This document shows, piece by piece, positions 31,859 to 45,650 of a stretch of DNA of 64,000 bases. The notes below the pieces were generated by a model. It ran no database searches. It was given only the letters and a program-made list of their open reading frames with translations, and had not been told where the DNA came from. The DNA is from Akebia trifoliata (Eukaryota; Streptophyta; Magnoliopsida; Ranunculales; Lardizabalaceae): positions 18,586,248 through 18,650,247 of the forward strand of contig CM030710.1 in NCBI GenBank assembly GCA_017979445.1, written 5' to 3'. A program made the position numbers and the translations under genes. The number at the start of each line of letters is the position of its first letter. Position 1 is the first letter of the stretch.

Positions 31859-34824
31859 TGTCACGCCCCAAAATTATATTCAAATCCCTATGATTCCTTA
31901 GTCAGAATCTCGAGGTGTGAGGTAACCAATCATACAACCTAATAGAACAATCATAGTCAACAATACTATGAAAAAGAACGCACACAGCAGAATCTATATT
32001 AGATAATCTCACATCAGAGTAAGGAAAGTTAAACTGTCATAATTTAAGTACATCAAACCCAAAATCCATAAACAATTACCCGATAAGAATCTCCTAAAAT
32101 TTAACTTCTCAAAATATACATCAAGTCCCACAAAATACATTACAACACACCAGTTAAACTACTAGACAAATCCTCAAGCTGAAGAAGGCTGCAGATCTAC
32201 GACATAACCCTCTACAAGAACCTCCTTAACTGACTCCTCATAGGTAGGCTTTGCGAAAATTGAACAATCTGAAAGGGGGAGGGTAAGGTGAGTAACAGGG
32301 AAATGTTACTCAGTAGGATGAACGTCGTTCTAACAACGAATCATACAAGCACGAGTAATCAAACTGAACAGTTAAATAATGCAGGTTTTCATAATGCATC
32401 ATACGATAAAAGTCTAAACATACTCAATAAACAGTTGTAAATAATTTCAATCTATCATTTCTATCATTTAAAGTAGCATATACATTTGCAAGTGAAAAAT
32501 ATTTATCAACATCACAAAAGAAAGAAAATACATATTAAAAACATGGCAGTGTAATCGATAAGAAAGCAAATAAACATGTCGATACAATGGTGCCTCGACA
32601 TGGCAATCAATATTCCAAACTTAACCTTCAATGTCAAATCTTATCGTTAGAATCTAATTATGTGGTCGATCAACATACCACAGTTTTGAAATCGTTTATC
32701 CAGCTCAAACTGGTCGTTGGCCAAGAACCTAGAGAGTTTACTTTACAGTGAGGCTTATCATTTGACGACTACAGACTAATAGTAATCACTAATTAGCCTA
32801 AGAGACCCCTCGCGTCGAAGCCTATCAAGAAGCAATACATGTGAACCCCGCTTACTTCTACACTATGTAGAGACCGCCTTTACACAGAAAATTCCTCAGG
32901 AAAGAAGTAGGAGAAATTCTTAGATCTCATAAGTTGTAATATGTTTTAAGGTATCTCATACTACCGAAGAGCATATGACATCTAGTGCTGATCCTAAATT
33001 GACCCATCACTTTCAAATATACAGCAACGAATCATTCTTTGTAGGTCTTCCCACAACTCTTTTCCAGTAGACAAATTATTTTATTTTGTATTTAGTATAT
33101 CGTTTTCTTTTACTGAAAATACAAACAAGGTTTGGTAATATTCTCCAGTGACATCCATCTATCATTCTCATCAATCATTCCATCCATCTATCTATCTATC
33201 TATCATGTCTTACGTGGTATGATCCTCACGTAAAATTGGAGGCATTGTCCCATCAATCAGTCGAGTACATACGTTCTCTCTATCCATCCATCAATCAGTC
33301 GATCAATCCATTGTCTAACATTCTACATATCTATCAAAGTATTTTTCTCTTTTAAAATTATTTGAAATCCATAGAGCATCAACTAATTTCATTTGATGGT
33401 TTTGATTGATTAAAAAGGCTCGAAAAACACGAAAAAGTCATAAGACGTAAAAGTTAAAAAAATTGTCAAAATTTGGTTTAAGTGTTAGAAAAAAATGATT
33501 TTTCAAAGTTGTTGAAATTAAAAACGAGTTTTTATACATAAAATGCCTCGACAACATGAAAAATCCCATATAATTTTTATTACTTAATTCAAAGTAATAC
33601 TAAAGATATTGCATTTTCAAAATTTGACGAAAACGTCGAAATTTACGTTTTGTTCTTAAAATCAAAAATCACATTTTGATATGATGAGATTGGAATCTTA
33701 AAATCATTCCCAACGTTTCGAAATGGGGGGTAAAATTTTAATTTCATTAAAGAATTTAAAATAAATGGTGGGTAAAACCTTAATTACTTTTATTTAAATA
33801 TTTTTAATGAAATAAAGGGTTGAAAATAGTGTATAAGCTGAGTAGGAAACTTTTGAAATTTTTGGGGTTTGACAGTGGCTTAGTTGACGACGGCACTGTC
33901 AGCCAGCATAAAACTAAAAATCAAAAAAAAATTGAAATGTCTATTTTTCGTCGAAAATCATCCAAACTCATTCCAAACATTATATTATACATAAAATGAT
34001 TAAAATACATCAAAAATACTAAAATTAATCATAAATAAGCATGTAAACATTATTCCAATAGTTCAAATATGAATAAATTGAATGAAACGATCGATTTATC
34101 GATGATCACATAGATTTTCTATGAAATTATTACATAACTAAAAAGTATAATGGAAGGCATTCTACCTCGGACTAATTTGACGATTGAACGACGTTTAAAA
34201 TCGCCTCCGACTAAATCTTCAAATTTTTTCTCCGACGAAAATCGAATTTCTTTGCATCCACACGTAGTCCTCGATGACGTACACAACTTTCCTTCTTGTG
34301 ACAAGACTCAGATCATTTTAATTTGGCATAGATCTAAATTATAAATCTCGAGAAAAAATGGGATGATATTTGATTGGAGAGAAGAATAAGAAAAAAATAT
34401 ATTTTTCTTATGATTTCAGATATTTATAACTTAAGTGGGACGTAAGCATCATTTCGAAAGTTATTTTTCCTGAATGTCGATTTAGACAAACTTATACTTT
34501 ATTTTGGATGATTTTTCGACACGAATCTAATGTTATGATCAGATTTCTCAAAGTATATCTCGAAAGTGACGTTTACTTATTTAGTAGTTACTTGATGCGA
34601 AACTCAAGGATTTTATAATTTTGTCGATCGAACTCAAATTCAAACGAACTTATAGGCTAAAGTATGTTTTTTTGACCATTTTAAATTCAATAACGAAGTC
34701 AAATTTCATAAAAAATGAACATAAAAAAATTCAAGTATTTGGTCTTAAGTCTTCCTATTAGAATTTTCTTCAAATTTCATTATTTTATTTCCTTGGGATA
34801 CTAATTAAAATTTGGGTTATTACA
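31859..34824 (-). mobile_element. Solo-LTR-like element, copy B (diverged, ~3.0 kb)
   Basis: It starts TGTCACGCCCCAAAATTAT and ends TTTGGGTTATTACA. The flanks GTTAT (31854-31858) and GTTGT (34825-34829) are an imperfect 5-bp duplication. Internal text is clearly homologous to copies A and D, for example TTTCGAAATGGGGGGTAAAA at 33715-33734 and AATGAAATAAAGGGT near 33808, but it is much more diverged. No internal region, PBS or coding sequence is seen. Runs of ATCTATCTATC near 33185 form a short microsatellite. Confidence 0.7.
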
Positions 34825-35579
34825 GTTGTAGCCCTTTGGCTTAGATTGACAAATCGAATAAAAAAATAATCATATATGAAAATCTTGACTTATTAGGTTA
34901 TATGATGATTTCTCTAAAGAAAAATCTCATTTGCATAGTTCAGTGGTACATTCTCATAGAGGTGTTTTCACAAACATATTAATAGGAATTATTGATTATA
35001 AATATTGAAATTATCATAGCAGTAAAACATGCTTATGTGAAGTCGTGTATCTTTTCTTTTCTTTTTTTATTCTTTTCTTTTTTAAGTCTAATAAAACTTC
35101 ATCAAAAAATTTCTTTATCTTTTTTTTATTATTATTTCTTTTTATCCTAGTTCTATTTTTTATTTTTTATTAAAGAGTCTTACAAGACATTAGAAGTTAT
35201 AGGGTTACCATAAGTTTCGTATGGCTTTTGATCTGTTTATATTCTGATACAAACAAACCCAATTTGTACATATAAATTAATGTTTTAATAAAACAAAATG
35301 TAGATTATATTTGTAGAATGCAAAATAACATAAACCCTTTCTTGTATTAGAGTACATGTAGAGACCAGGGGTCCTAAATTCAATGGGTTCATAATCATAA
35401 GTAGTTTTTATACCCTTTTTTTGCATTTATTTTGAATTTTGTCAAATCGATATGGACTCAATTCCTTTAATCTTTTGCTTATATGAAAATAGAATATTAT
35501 GAATTAGAAAAATATCTTATTAAGGCATTTACTTTTATTTTATCTTTTTATTCATTTTCTTTCATCAATAATAAATTCA

Positions 35580-37020
35580 TGTTTTATTCTATTCGTAGAA
35601 AATGTCTTCGTCACCCATGCCTCAAAACAAAGAATGAATGAAGGCACCAAGAATATCCGTTGAATACCCAGAAGGAGTTAATTCATTTTTTAAATTCGTA
35701 AGAAACAATATACATAAACTAGAGAATGATGATTGGTGTTGCTGTCTTTATATTAAATATTTTAATCTTTTAAAAAGGAAGAAAACATATAGAGATATTC
35801 ATACATAGTTAATATGTAATGGTATATATACTTTCTACACGACATGAATCTATCATGGACAAATCCTCATAAATGATGTCAATATTAGGATTAGTCATTC
35901 TACTAATAATCATAATGAAGATGCATTCTCAAGAATAGTTGATATGGTAAATGAAACATTTAGATGTATTCGTGATGAGGATAATGCTTAAGATCATATA
36001 GGGGTTAGTATGCTTGCATATGTGGATGAAGTTAACGATAAAGAAAATGTTCAAATTCATGATGTTTCACCAAAAGATATTTCATATAAGAAATTGATGG
36101 AGAATATGATGCAATCTTTATATCCGTGTGGTCGAATTGGGAATATAAAATTATTAGTAATAATTGATTTGTTAAACATGAAAGCTAGACATCAATGGTC
36201 TAATAAGAGTTTCTCGGAGTTGTTATAATTAATTAAAAATATTTTACTTGATGAGAATACTTTATCAAATAATACTTTTACTAATAAAAAGATGAACAAG
36301 TCCTTGCGTATGAAGTACGAAATTATCCATACATGTCACAACAATTACATATTGTACTAGAGAGAATATGAAAATAAAGACAATTGTCCTATGTATGGTA
36401 AAAGCTAATGGAAATCGATAAACGATTTGAAGTCGGGAAGTTCACGTTTACCATGAAAAAAATTTATGATATTTTTCACTAACACCAAGACTATAAAGAA
36501 TGTACAGTATACTGTAAATTACAGAGAATATAACATGGCATGAAGATATGGGTTTAATATCAAATGAATAAAGTATGCATCATCTAAAGGATTCTTCCTA
36601 TTGGGAACAAGTAAATTACAAGTGGGACATATTTACTGTTGAAGCATGTAATGTTTGATTAAGAATTGCAATAAATGGATTCAATCATTTTAGAACAATA
36701 ACAATTCTTATAGTTGTTGGCCTGTTATGATTGTCCTATACAATCTTCTTCTATCCTTAGGCATGTGAAAAGAGTTTACAATGTTAACATTATTGATTCC
36801 TAAAAAAAATGATTATGTGTATAATATTGACGTTTACTTACAGTCATTGGTTACAGAATTAAAAAAATTGTGGTCTAATAGAACAATAACATATGACTCT
36901 CATAAAAAGAATAATTTTACAACGAAAGCAAGTTTATTATAGATAATACATGATTTTCTCGTGTACGATCAATTTTTAGATTGTATGACTATAAGAAAAT
37001 ATGATTGTCATATTTGTAAC
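35580..37020 (+). pseudogene. CACTA transposase (TNP2-like), N-terminal part
   Basis: The segments follow the family order. The transposase-associated domain comes first (PRISVEYPEGVNSFFKFV, then a line ending LICNGIY). The TNP2 start follows (LYPCGRIGNIKLLVIIDLLN, KARHQWSNKSFSELL near 36115-36225), then CHNNYILY and CPMYGKS. Further on come CWPVMIVLYNL, SLLIPKKN-like and NIDVYLQSLVTELKKLWSN (36820-36878), ending with FLVYDQFLDC and CHICNCDA at 37020. Stop codons are scattered throughout. At 37020 an LTR insertion interrupts the coding text, which resumes at 43754. Confidence 0.85.
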
Positions 37021-39035
37021 TGTGACGCCCCGCCAAACACTAACACAAATCCCAAGGCCAAATCCCAAGGTACTAGGTGGCACCTCGAAATTTGGGCATG
37101 GCTCTCTCTGTTTATGTTAGTGTTCTACGGAACTCGAAAACATCAAATCTAATATACCACAAATTCTGACCATAAAGAAAGGTACCACGAAAATAACAGC
37201 GGAAGACTGAAAATAACTAATACAAGAGTATATCAGAGTGCGGAAGTTTAACAATATACAGGATTTCAAAAAGTACTCTCACTCTAACATAAGCCTAACA
37301 CTCAACTCCAAAATCTACATACATCTTCGACGAAACTAACATCTCTAGGGGTGTAGCTCTAATGCTCACCAAGCAATAGACTCTGATCGTCAATCTGATC
37401 GACCAGATACTCCTCACTTAACGACTCTGCGCCTGTCTCGGTGACTGCAAGTGCTGAAACTAAAAAAAAATAGGAAGGAAAGGGTGAGCAACGTTGGTTA
37501 CCCAGTAAGTCCACAACCAATTCCTACTAATAACCTCCCCTAAACATGATCGAGTAAGCATGCTGAACAGTTTAACATATGCAAAGTTTTACAAGAGGAA
37601 ATACGATTAACTGGTACATATAGCCAGGGATAAGTAGCTAAACAGTTTAAAAGTTTACATCACATCAATCATCGGTACTCACTATACATTTTTCAACTTA
37701 TGCAAATATAGTTGACAATATTGAAACAGTAGACATGATTTTCAGTTTATACTTCGAAATATAACAACAGATACATAGTACAATTGGTGGAGTAGTGGAA
37801 TCAGAGAGTTGGGATTCACGACTGGATCGCTCTCAGTCGGGACATGATGTTACAACATAAATCTGGCTTTTAGTTCCTGATTTTGTGGCCGGTCACTGCT
37901 CTTACCACACTGGTGACCATTTATCCGGCTCAGGCGGGCCGTTTAACGTGACCGTAAGCAATGGGTCTCTTTTCGATGTGTCAGAACGTTCGACTACTAC
38001 TAGATTGTTAGTGATCACTGACCAATCATCTTCGTCTATGCCTATCAGGCGTGCATGTGATTCCCAAAATAAACACTCTATTCGGATACGACCACCTTTA
38101 CAATACACGTTCACTGGTAAAGATAAGAAAGGAATGGACCCGGATTCCAGTTGTGACTCCATTCTCATACGCGTCCCATACCACGTATGAGCTTGGTGGT
38201 CCCTACCGTACATCCCAGGATAGTACATCCCTCCGGATGATGTGACGCACTATCCTTTCAGACATTCACAGACCCTTTAACAGCTCACAAAATAGCTACA
38301 TATATATATATATATATTGTTGTTCATTTAAAACAAAGAGAAATTAACAGAACAGGGTGGAGAATGGATATCCAGTTCCTACCATGCAACTGTGGCCACC
38401 CGGCCTAAAATAAATAACAATACTCGGAGCCTCTGCGCCAACATAAATTTAAATAAACATGCAACCCTTTCATTTATAACCTGGATATCCTTTCACCAAC
38501 CTACATACAACATACAACGTAAAATGCAGACATCACCCCTCGGGTGTGACTCTAACATTTTACCTATTCATCCCTTTCCCATTCTACCGTGTTTTTACTT
38601 CTCGACTTTTCAAATCAAATATTTCTTTTTCAAGCTTACAAATACACTTTGATCATTCGAACGAAAACTATCCAGTTTTTGTTAAAATAGGGTCCTACTA
38701 GGTATGCGAAGGCAAACTGCCAAAATTGGAAAAATCAGTGAAAATTTGGCTAAGTGTCGAAAACTCGATTTTTCAAAGTTGTCAAAATTAAAAATAGGTT
38801 TTTGTAAATGAAGGCCCTCGATAATATAAGAAAAGGTATGTAATTTTGTAACCTAATTCAAAGAAATGCAAAAGATATCACGCGAATACTTAAAACATTC
38901 CCGTCGTGATGAAAATTTGTTTAGTTTTTTCCCGCTTCGTTTGAAGGAGTTACGGGGTCCATAAGTAGTCGGTTTGGCATGTTAAAAGCATGAGGAATCC
39001 AAAAAAATATCAGAAAATTTTTTCGAACACTTTTT

Positions 39036-39125
39036 GATTTTCACGGTAGCACACGGTAGCACCGTGCCTGGAGTACGGCGGCTCACGGTAGCACCGTGAC
39101 TATTCACGGTAGAACCGACAGAAAC
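39036..39125. repeat. Cluster of CACGGTAGCACCGTG palindromes in copy C
   Basis: CACGGTAGCACCGTG occurs near 39052 and 39090, with partial copies beside them. It lies at the same place in the LTR as the different palindrome block of copies A and D, shortly before the shared words ACCCACCCACGA. Confidence 0.7.
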
Positions 39126-40639
39126 TTCGTTTTTGCGAATTTTCTGATTTTTCTTCTTCATTTCTTCAAGTTTTTCACTCCTTTTCGATTCTAGTTACCC
39201 ACCCACGAATTAAACATTTAAACTACGATAAAACACATCAAACATCACTATTTCTAGCATGAATTTGAAGTAAATTAAGCGACATTCTATAAATTTAAAA
39301 CATACAAAAGTTTCGAAAGTCCCTTACGTGATTGTGGTTGTTGGACATTATGAGCTAGCTTGAAACAAAGGAGTGACGGTCCGGAACATCGAATTTGGTG
39401 GAACTTGAATGCCAAACGAATCGGTTTGGTTGCAAAACTCTCGATGGAAGCGTTCTTCCCCTTTCTAACGACAAACAACAACTCTCTTACGATTTGGATG
39501 AGATTCCAAGTTGTAACACCCCGGATTTTCAACTCATATCTCGAGGAAATTAAATGGTGAGAGTTGGAAGAAAATATCGAAGGTGAGACTTAGAGTAAAA
39601 TACTCGGATCTTGTTATGATTAATTTCGAAGAAAATCAACTTCGCCATTAGATTCAAAAGGATCGAAATATATACATTAGCCTGTAAGCAAGTCCGAATT
39701 CGAATTCGGATAGAGAAGTTATAGAATCCTCGAATTTCGTGTTAAGTGGGACCTAAAATAGTGAAATTTTGTTAGAGCGAGAATCGAAAAGATTTGATGA
39801 CACCATTATATCCGAATCGAAAAATTATTCGAAATGGTATATTCGTTTGTCATTTTCCGAGTCCGAATAGTTAAGTTACGATCGAAACTAGAAATAAGGG
39901 GAAAATTACAAGTATGCCCTCAGCTTTATTATAAAAAGAAAAATCTGATTTCTTTTATTTCATTCTTTTCTCTTCTTTTCTAAGAAATCCCAAACGACAG
40001 CCTCTTCTCCACCCTAGGGGTTCGACCCATTTCCGTCAAGTTTGTGAGCGAACGAAGCCGAGTTGAACCTCGACGAAGAAGGCAAAGTTGTCGGCCACGA
40101 CGAGGGCTACAACTTCACTACCTTTGGTTGTTCATTCTTGTTTGTTTTCCCCATCCTCCATCAAAATCAGCCGGGTAGCTCGAGTAAACCTCCACATCTT
40201 CTGTCCGAGGGCTTCATCAAGTTAGGAGCTAGGTCTATACTTCATTTTAGAGGAGAAAGGAAACGTCATTATCGGATACCTTGCAAACCCTCGCTCGTTT
40301 CGCATCCAAGTCAGCCCAACCTCGACTCTCGAGCCACCAACTTTGATCATTGTGTGAGTTTATCACGTTCGACGTCCACAACCAAGTAAGGGACTTCCAA
40401 TTCTTATTGGTAGCTTTAGATTTCCGAAATGTGCATTTAGGGTTTTAAAACAAAACTTATTGTTTGCATTTAAATCGTAGAAAGTTGTTGTTCGATTTCA
40501 AATTCATGGTAGAAGTAGGTGTTTTGCTTATGTTTGATCGAATCTTGATAACAAAATCGTGGGTGGGTAGAATGGTTCGAAGAATGAAAAAGGAAATCGA
40601 AAAAGGGATCGAAAAACCCAAAAATCGCGAGTGAGGTTC

Positions 40640-40860
40640 AGGCTGTAGGCGGGTAGGGTCGGTGCCACCGGCACCTACCGAAGGCATTCTGTCGGTCCCA
40701 CCGACAGAATGAGGTTTCTGCCACCGACGAAACCAAATAACGCGATGAAATTTTATGCTGTCGGCAGGACCGTCGGTCCCACCGACATCTGCCGATGACC
40801 AATCTGTCGGTTCCACCGACAGAATCCTGGTTCTGCCACCGACAGCCACCGACAGCACTG
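40640..40860. repeat. Palindrome cluster in copy D
   Basis: This is the reverse-complement counterpart of 23365-23580: repeated CTGTCGGTNCCACCGACAG-like words near 40690, 40770, 40800 and 40845. Confidence 0.75.
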
Positions 40861-40896
40861 TTCTGAGTCAGAAAACAGACTCTGACTCTTGGCCTG

Positions 40897-41072
40897 ACTT
40901 CCTCACACCTTATACACTATTTCTCACCCTTCATTTCATTGACTTCCTCACACCTTATACACTATTTCTCACCCTTCATTTCATTAAAAACATTTAAGTA
41001 AATGTCCTCTTTAATTTTTACTTTCCATTTACTTTAAATGTCCTCTTTAATTTTTACTTTCCATTTACTTTA
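40897..41072. repeat. Two copy-specific tandem duplications in copy D
   Basis: A 45-base unit starting GACTTCCTCACACC is present twice in a row (about 40897-40985). A unit of about 36 bases starting AAATGTCCTCTTTAA is present twice (about 41000-41072). Copy A has each unit once at 23220-23330. Confidence 0.85.
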
Positions 41073-43753
41073 AGTTCTTTAATGAAATTAAGGTTTTACC
41101 CCCCATTTCGGAACAATGGGAATGGTTTTAAGATCCAAATCTCAAAGGATCAAAATCCGAATTTTGGTTTCAAGAACAAAACGTATTTTTCGACGTTTTC
41201 GGCAAGTTTTCAAAATGTAATAACTTTCGTATTACTTTGAATTATATTACGAAAACTATATGGTTGCGAATCTCGTGATCGAGACTTTCATTTCGAAAAA
41301 CCCGTTTTCAATTTCGAGAACTTTGAAAAATTGAATTTTTGACACTTAGCCAAATTTTCACCAGCTTTCTCTATTTTTAACAGCCTTGGTCCCGAGCATC
41401 GCTGGGACTTTATTTTTAAATAAACTTTGAGGGTTTTTAATGGAAAGACCAAAAGAATGACTTTGAAATATTGAAAATGGATGGTTGATTTGAAAAGACG
41501 AAAAATGAGAATGTTGAAAGAATGGGAAAGGGATGAAACGGTAAATTGTCAGAATCACACCCGAGGGGTGATGTCTGCCTTTTACATTGTATGTTGTGTG
41601 TAGGTTGGTGAAAGGATATCCAGGTTATTAATGAAAGGGTTGCATGTTTATTTCCGATTATGTTAGCGCTTGCGCTGAGTACTGTTATTTATTTTTAGGC
41701 CGACTGGCCACGGTTGCATGGTAGGAACTGGATATTCGTTCTCAACCCTGTTCTGTTAATTTCTCTTTTTGTTTTAAATGAAAAATCATATATGTACGTA
41801 ACTATTTTGTGAGCTGTTAAAGGGTTTGTGAATGCCTGAAGGGATAGTGTGTCACATCATCCGGAGGGGTGCACTATCCTGGGATGTACGGTAGGGACCA
41901 CCAAACTCATACGTGGTATGGGACGCGTATGAGAGTGGAGTCACAACTGGAATCCGGGTCCATTCCTTTCTTATCTTTACCAGTGAACGTGTATTGTAAA
42001 GGTGGTCGTATACGAGTGGAGTGTCATTTGGGAATCACATGCACGCCTGATAGGCATAGATGAAGATGATTAGTCAGTGATCACTAACAATCTAGTAGTA
42101 GTCGAACGTTCTGACACATCGAAAAGAGACCCATTGCTTACGGTCACGTCAAACGGCCAGCCTGAGCCGGATAAATGGTTCCGCAAGCGTGGTAGACACG
42201 ACCAGCCACAAAATCAGGAACTACGATGTTATTGAGGAATATCATGTCCCGACTGGGAGCGATCCAGTCGTGAATCCCAACTCTTTAATTCCAATACTCC
42301 ACCATTTGTATTATGTACCTGTTGTTATATTTCGAATTATAAATGAGAAGCATGTCTATTATTTCAATGTTGGTAATATTATTTGCATAAAATGAAAAAT
42401 GTATGATGAGTATGGATGATTGATGCTATCTATAATTTTTAAAACTGTTTAGTTGCTCATCCCTGGCTATATGTACCAGTTGATCGTATTTTATCTTGTA
42501 AAACCTTGCATGTATTAAAATGTTCAGTATGCTTTATTCGATCATGCTTAGGAAGGGTTATTAGTAGGAATTGGCTGTGGACTTGCTGGGTAACTTTCGT
42601 TACTCACCATTTCCTTCCTATTTTTTTTAGTTTCAGCACTTGCAGCTGTCGAGGCAGGCGTAGAGGCAGTAATTGAGGAGTATCTGGTCGATCAGATCGA
42701 CGATCAGATTTTATCGCCTGGTGAGCACTAGGGCCACATCCCTTAGTATTGTCAGTTTCATCCAGGATGTATGTAGTTTTTGGATTTGAGAGTTTAGGCA
42801 TCTGTTAGAGTGAGAGTGTTTTGGTAAGCCTGTATATGATTAAATCTTCCGCACTCTGATCTACTTACATGTTAGATGTAATTAGTCTTCCGCTGTTATT
42901 TTCCTGTATTTACAGCTTTATATACAGGTTTTGTTATAAATTGGTTTATTAGGTTTGAGTTCCGTGAAATGCTAACATAAATAGAGGAGACCATGCCGAA
43001 ATTTCGAGGTGCCACCTAGTACCTTGGGATTTGGCCTTGGGATTTGTGTTAGCGTTTGGCGGGGCGTCACACAAGTGGTTGTAAACAAACCCACTTGCTG
43101 ATTTTTGTGGGAGAACAAGAAAACGAAAAAAAAATGAGGGTTAAATGGGGTGAGCACGTGGAACTCGACAACGCCGACGACTTTGCCTTCTTCGTCGAGG
43201 TTCAACTCGGACTCGCTTGCGATAGATCTTGATGGAAAATGTTCAAACCCTAGGTTTGGAGAAGTGGCTGAGTTGAGTTCTTTAGAAAAGAATGAAGAAG
43301 TGAAATGAAATAAAAGAAAGTAAACTTTCTTTTATAAGAGGGCTGAGGGCATTTTTGACATTTTTATATATTTCTAATTTCGATCAAATCTTAACCATTC
43401 GAACTCGAAAAATGACAAATGAATATTCCATTTCGATTAATTTTTCGTTGCGGACCCAATGGTATTGTCTAATTTTTCTGATTCTCGCTCTAAGAAAATT
43501 TCACTATTTTGGATCCCACTTAACGCGAAATTCGAGGATTTTATAACTTTTTCATCCGAACTCGAATTCGAACTTGCTTACAGGCTAAAGTATACATTTC
43601 AATCATTTTGAACCTAATGATGGAGTTGGTTTTCATTAAAAATGATCGGAATAATATCTGAGTATTTTACTCTAATTTTCTTCTTCGGTATTTTTCTCAA
43701 AATATCACCATTTGACTTCTTCGAGATACGAGTTGAAAATCCGGGGTGTTACA

Positions 43754-45650
43754 GTAACGAAGAGACAGAAACATTGTTGCTAAAACATTGAAAGAAGTTT
43801 GTTTACATGGGATATAAAAGATTTTTATCAAATCCAAAATATCTTTTCAAAAGTTAAAAATCACAATTTAATGGAAATGAAGAACATAAAAAACATTTGT
43901 AACATTTAAGTAGTTTTGAAATATTAAAAAAATTGAAAAATATCCAAATAAAATTTTAAAAATTACTAAGCAATAAACAAAAAAGATTTGTAGATGAAAA
44001 TAAATCAACTGCACAGTCTAAAAGATCAATTTTTTTTATTTATCATATTAAAAAGTACATTATAAAAAAAAATTTAAATATTAATGATATATACTATATA
44101 ATGATACTTGAAACTAATATATATTATTTCATTCTTATAAGATGTACCTACTCATCATAATTTAGATATAATACACATGAAAAAAAATGTGACAAAAAAT
44201 CTCTTTGCAACAATTATGAATATGAAGGATAAGATCAATGATAGTTTTCAAGCTCGTCAAGATCATAGGAAAAAAATATGACTAATAGAAAAGAATGACA
44301 AGTTGACATGCCCGAAAATTCCTTACTTATTATTTCGACTAGAAAAAGAGTTAATTTGTAAGACTTTGTATAATTTGAAGGTTCACATCAAGTATAATAC
44401 GAACTAAAAACATAATGTGAACTTAGAAAATAACGAGCTAGAAAATTTGAAATCTCATGATTATCACATTCTCATGCAACGACTATTACTAATGTTGTTG
44501 ATGCATACGTTCAAAACATATAAAGTTTTGTACATTGTTATTCAACAATTGTCGATATTCTTTAATGTCTTGTGTTTGAATGAGATCATCCGTAAAATTT
44601 CAAATATGAAAGAACCATTGTACAAATATTATGTATATTTAAAAAGTATTTTCTACCATCATTTTTTATTTTTATGACACATCTTGTTATACATTTAGCA
44701 AAAGAATATCAAATTTGTGGACCTGTTAGATATTGATGGATATATCCCTTTGAACTGTAAGTAAAAAATTTTACATTATGTGTTTGTTTCTATATTATAT
44801 CAATAAGTTTAACGTCAAGATTTAATATTCGACGACACACGCATATTATGATGATGAAAATATGCACACGATATATACTAAATCATTCATATCTAAAGGG
44901 ATCTATTACTAAGTGGTTTTCTCATGAAAGAGGCAATGATGTACGTCATGAATTACATGCTTAGTGATGGAAAAAGATGGCATAAGCAAGCACGTGAAAT
45001 AGTAATGGATGCTAGTAGTGAAGGACTTCATCTTATTGATAAAAAAATAGAATGTTTTGTATTATTGAAAATGTTCAATACTAACAAGCACGGAAATGGG
45101 TACTCTACCAATCACTTGAAAATATTTAGTGGGAAAGGTATGAAAATTTGATCTTCCAATACACTTGAACATTGTGTTAGAGATTATATAACACATTAAC
45201 GTTACTTTCATGTATAGGAAGTATGTTAGTTATATTTAAAGCCACAAATTCAGCAGTCAAATTAAGAGAAGAAATTTACAACAAAAAAAGGAAATGGATT
45301 ACATTTCTTGACTTAGAAAATAATTACAAAATGAATCAAATTATCCCCTAAAAAAGTTTGTTGATAAATCAAAATTTGAAGTCATTTCATATTGTGCATA
45401 TTCAATGGGGTCTCTATGAAAGTTATAACTAGTTTCAAGTCAAGTATCAGGGATACGAATCTTATAAATGAAGAAGTCACTTACTATGGCATTGTGAAAT
45501 AAATTTTAAATCTCGATTATCATGATTTCAGATTTAAAGTATTCTATTGTGATTGGGTGCGCATAGAAGACAAAAATGAATATATAATTGATCTAGAAAC
45601 GAATTTGATTCATTGTTCAAATTTGTGTGAAATTTGAGCCTAGTTAGGAT
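43754..45650 (+). pseudogene. CACTA transposase (TNP2-like), C-terminal part
   Basis: Coding text resumes right after the LTR: NEETETLLLKH and KFVYMGYKRFLSNPKYLF. It goes on to HNLDIIHMKKNVTKNLF (from about 44159), LKSHDYHILMQRLL (44447-44490), AKEYQICGPVRY and WIYPFEL near 44700-44755. Near 45470-45600 YYGIVK and FRFKVFYCDWVRI match the C-terminal domain (DUF4216-like) found in CACTA proteins. Frequent stops and shifts show it is long inactive. The piece 44924-45151 is open but not clearly matched to a domain. Confidence 0.8.

Larger units (their letters stand above)
39512..43071 (+). mobile_element. Solo-LTR-like element, copy D (inner), nested in copy C
   Basis: It starts TGTAACACCCCGGATTTTCA and ends TTGGCGGGGCGTCACA, and is flanked by a perfect CAAGT duplication (39507-39511 and 43072-43076). 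Its length is about 3.56 kb. It is in opposite orientation to copies A and C and nearly identical to copy A, so both moved fairly recently. It contains two tandem duplications that copy A lacks (40897-41072). A TATA-like word lies near 39929. No coding domain is seen. Confidence 0.87.
37021..43753 (-). mobile_element. Solo-LTR-like element, copy C (outer), split by copy D
   Basis: The parts are 37021-39511 and 43072-43753. It starts TGTGACGCCCCGCCAAACAC and ends CCGGGGTGTTACA, flanked by a perfect GTAAC duplication (37016-37020 and 43754-43758). Its orientation is the same as copy A. The two parts together give about 3.2 kb and line up with copy A: for example 37885-38245 matches 22080-22440. 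The insertion lies inside the CACTA transposase. The open frames 37885-38190 and 37902-38228 on opposite strands are shadows within the LTR. Confidence 0.85.

Noticed and set aside
37885..38245. Overlapping 100-residue frames on both strands
   Set aside because: They fall within LTR copy C and recur in the other copies with stops. No domain is present.
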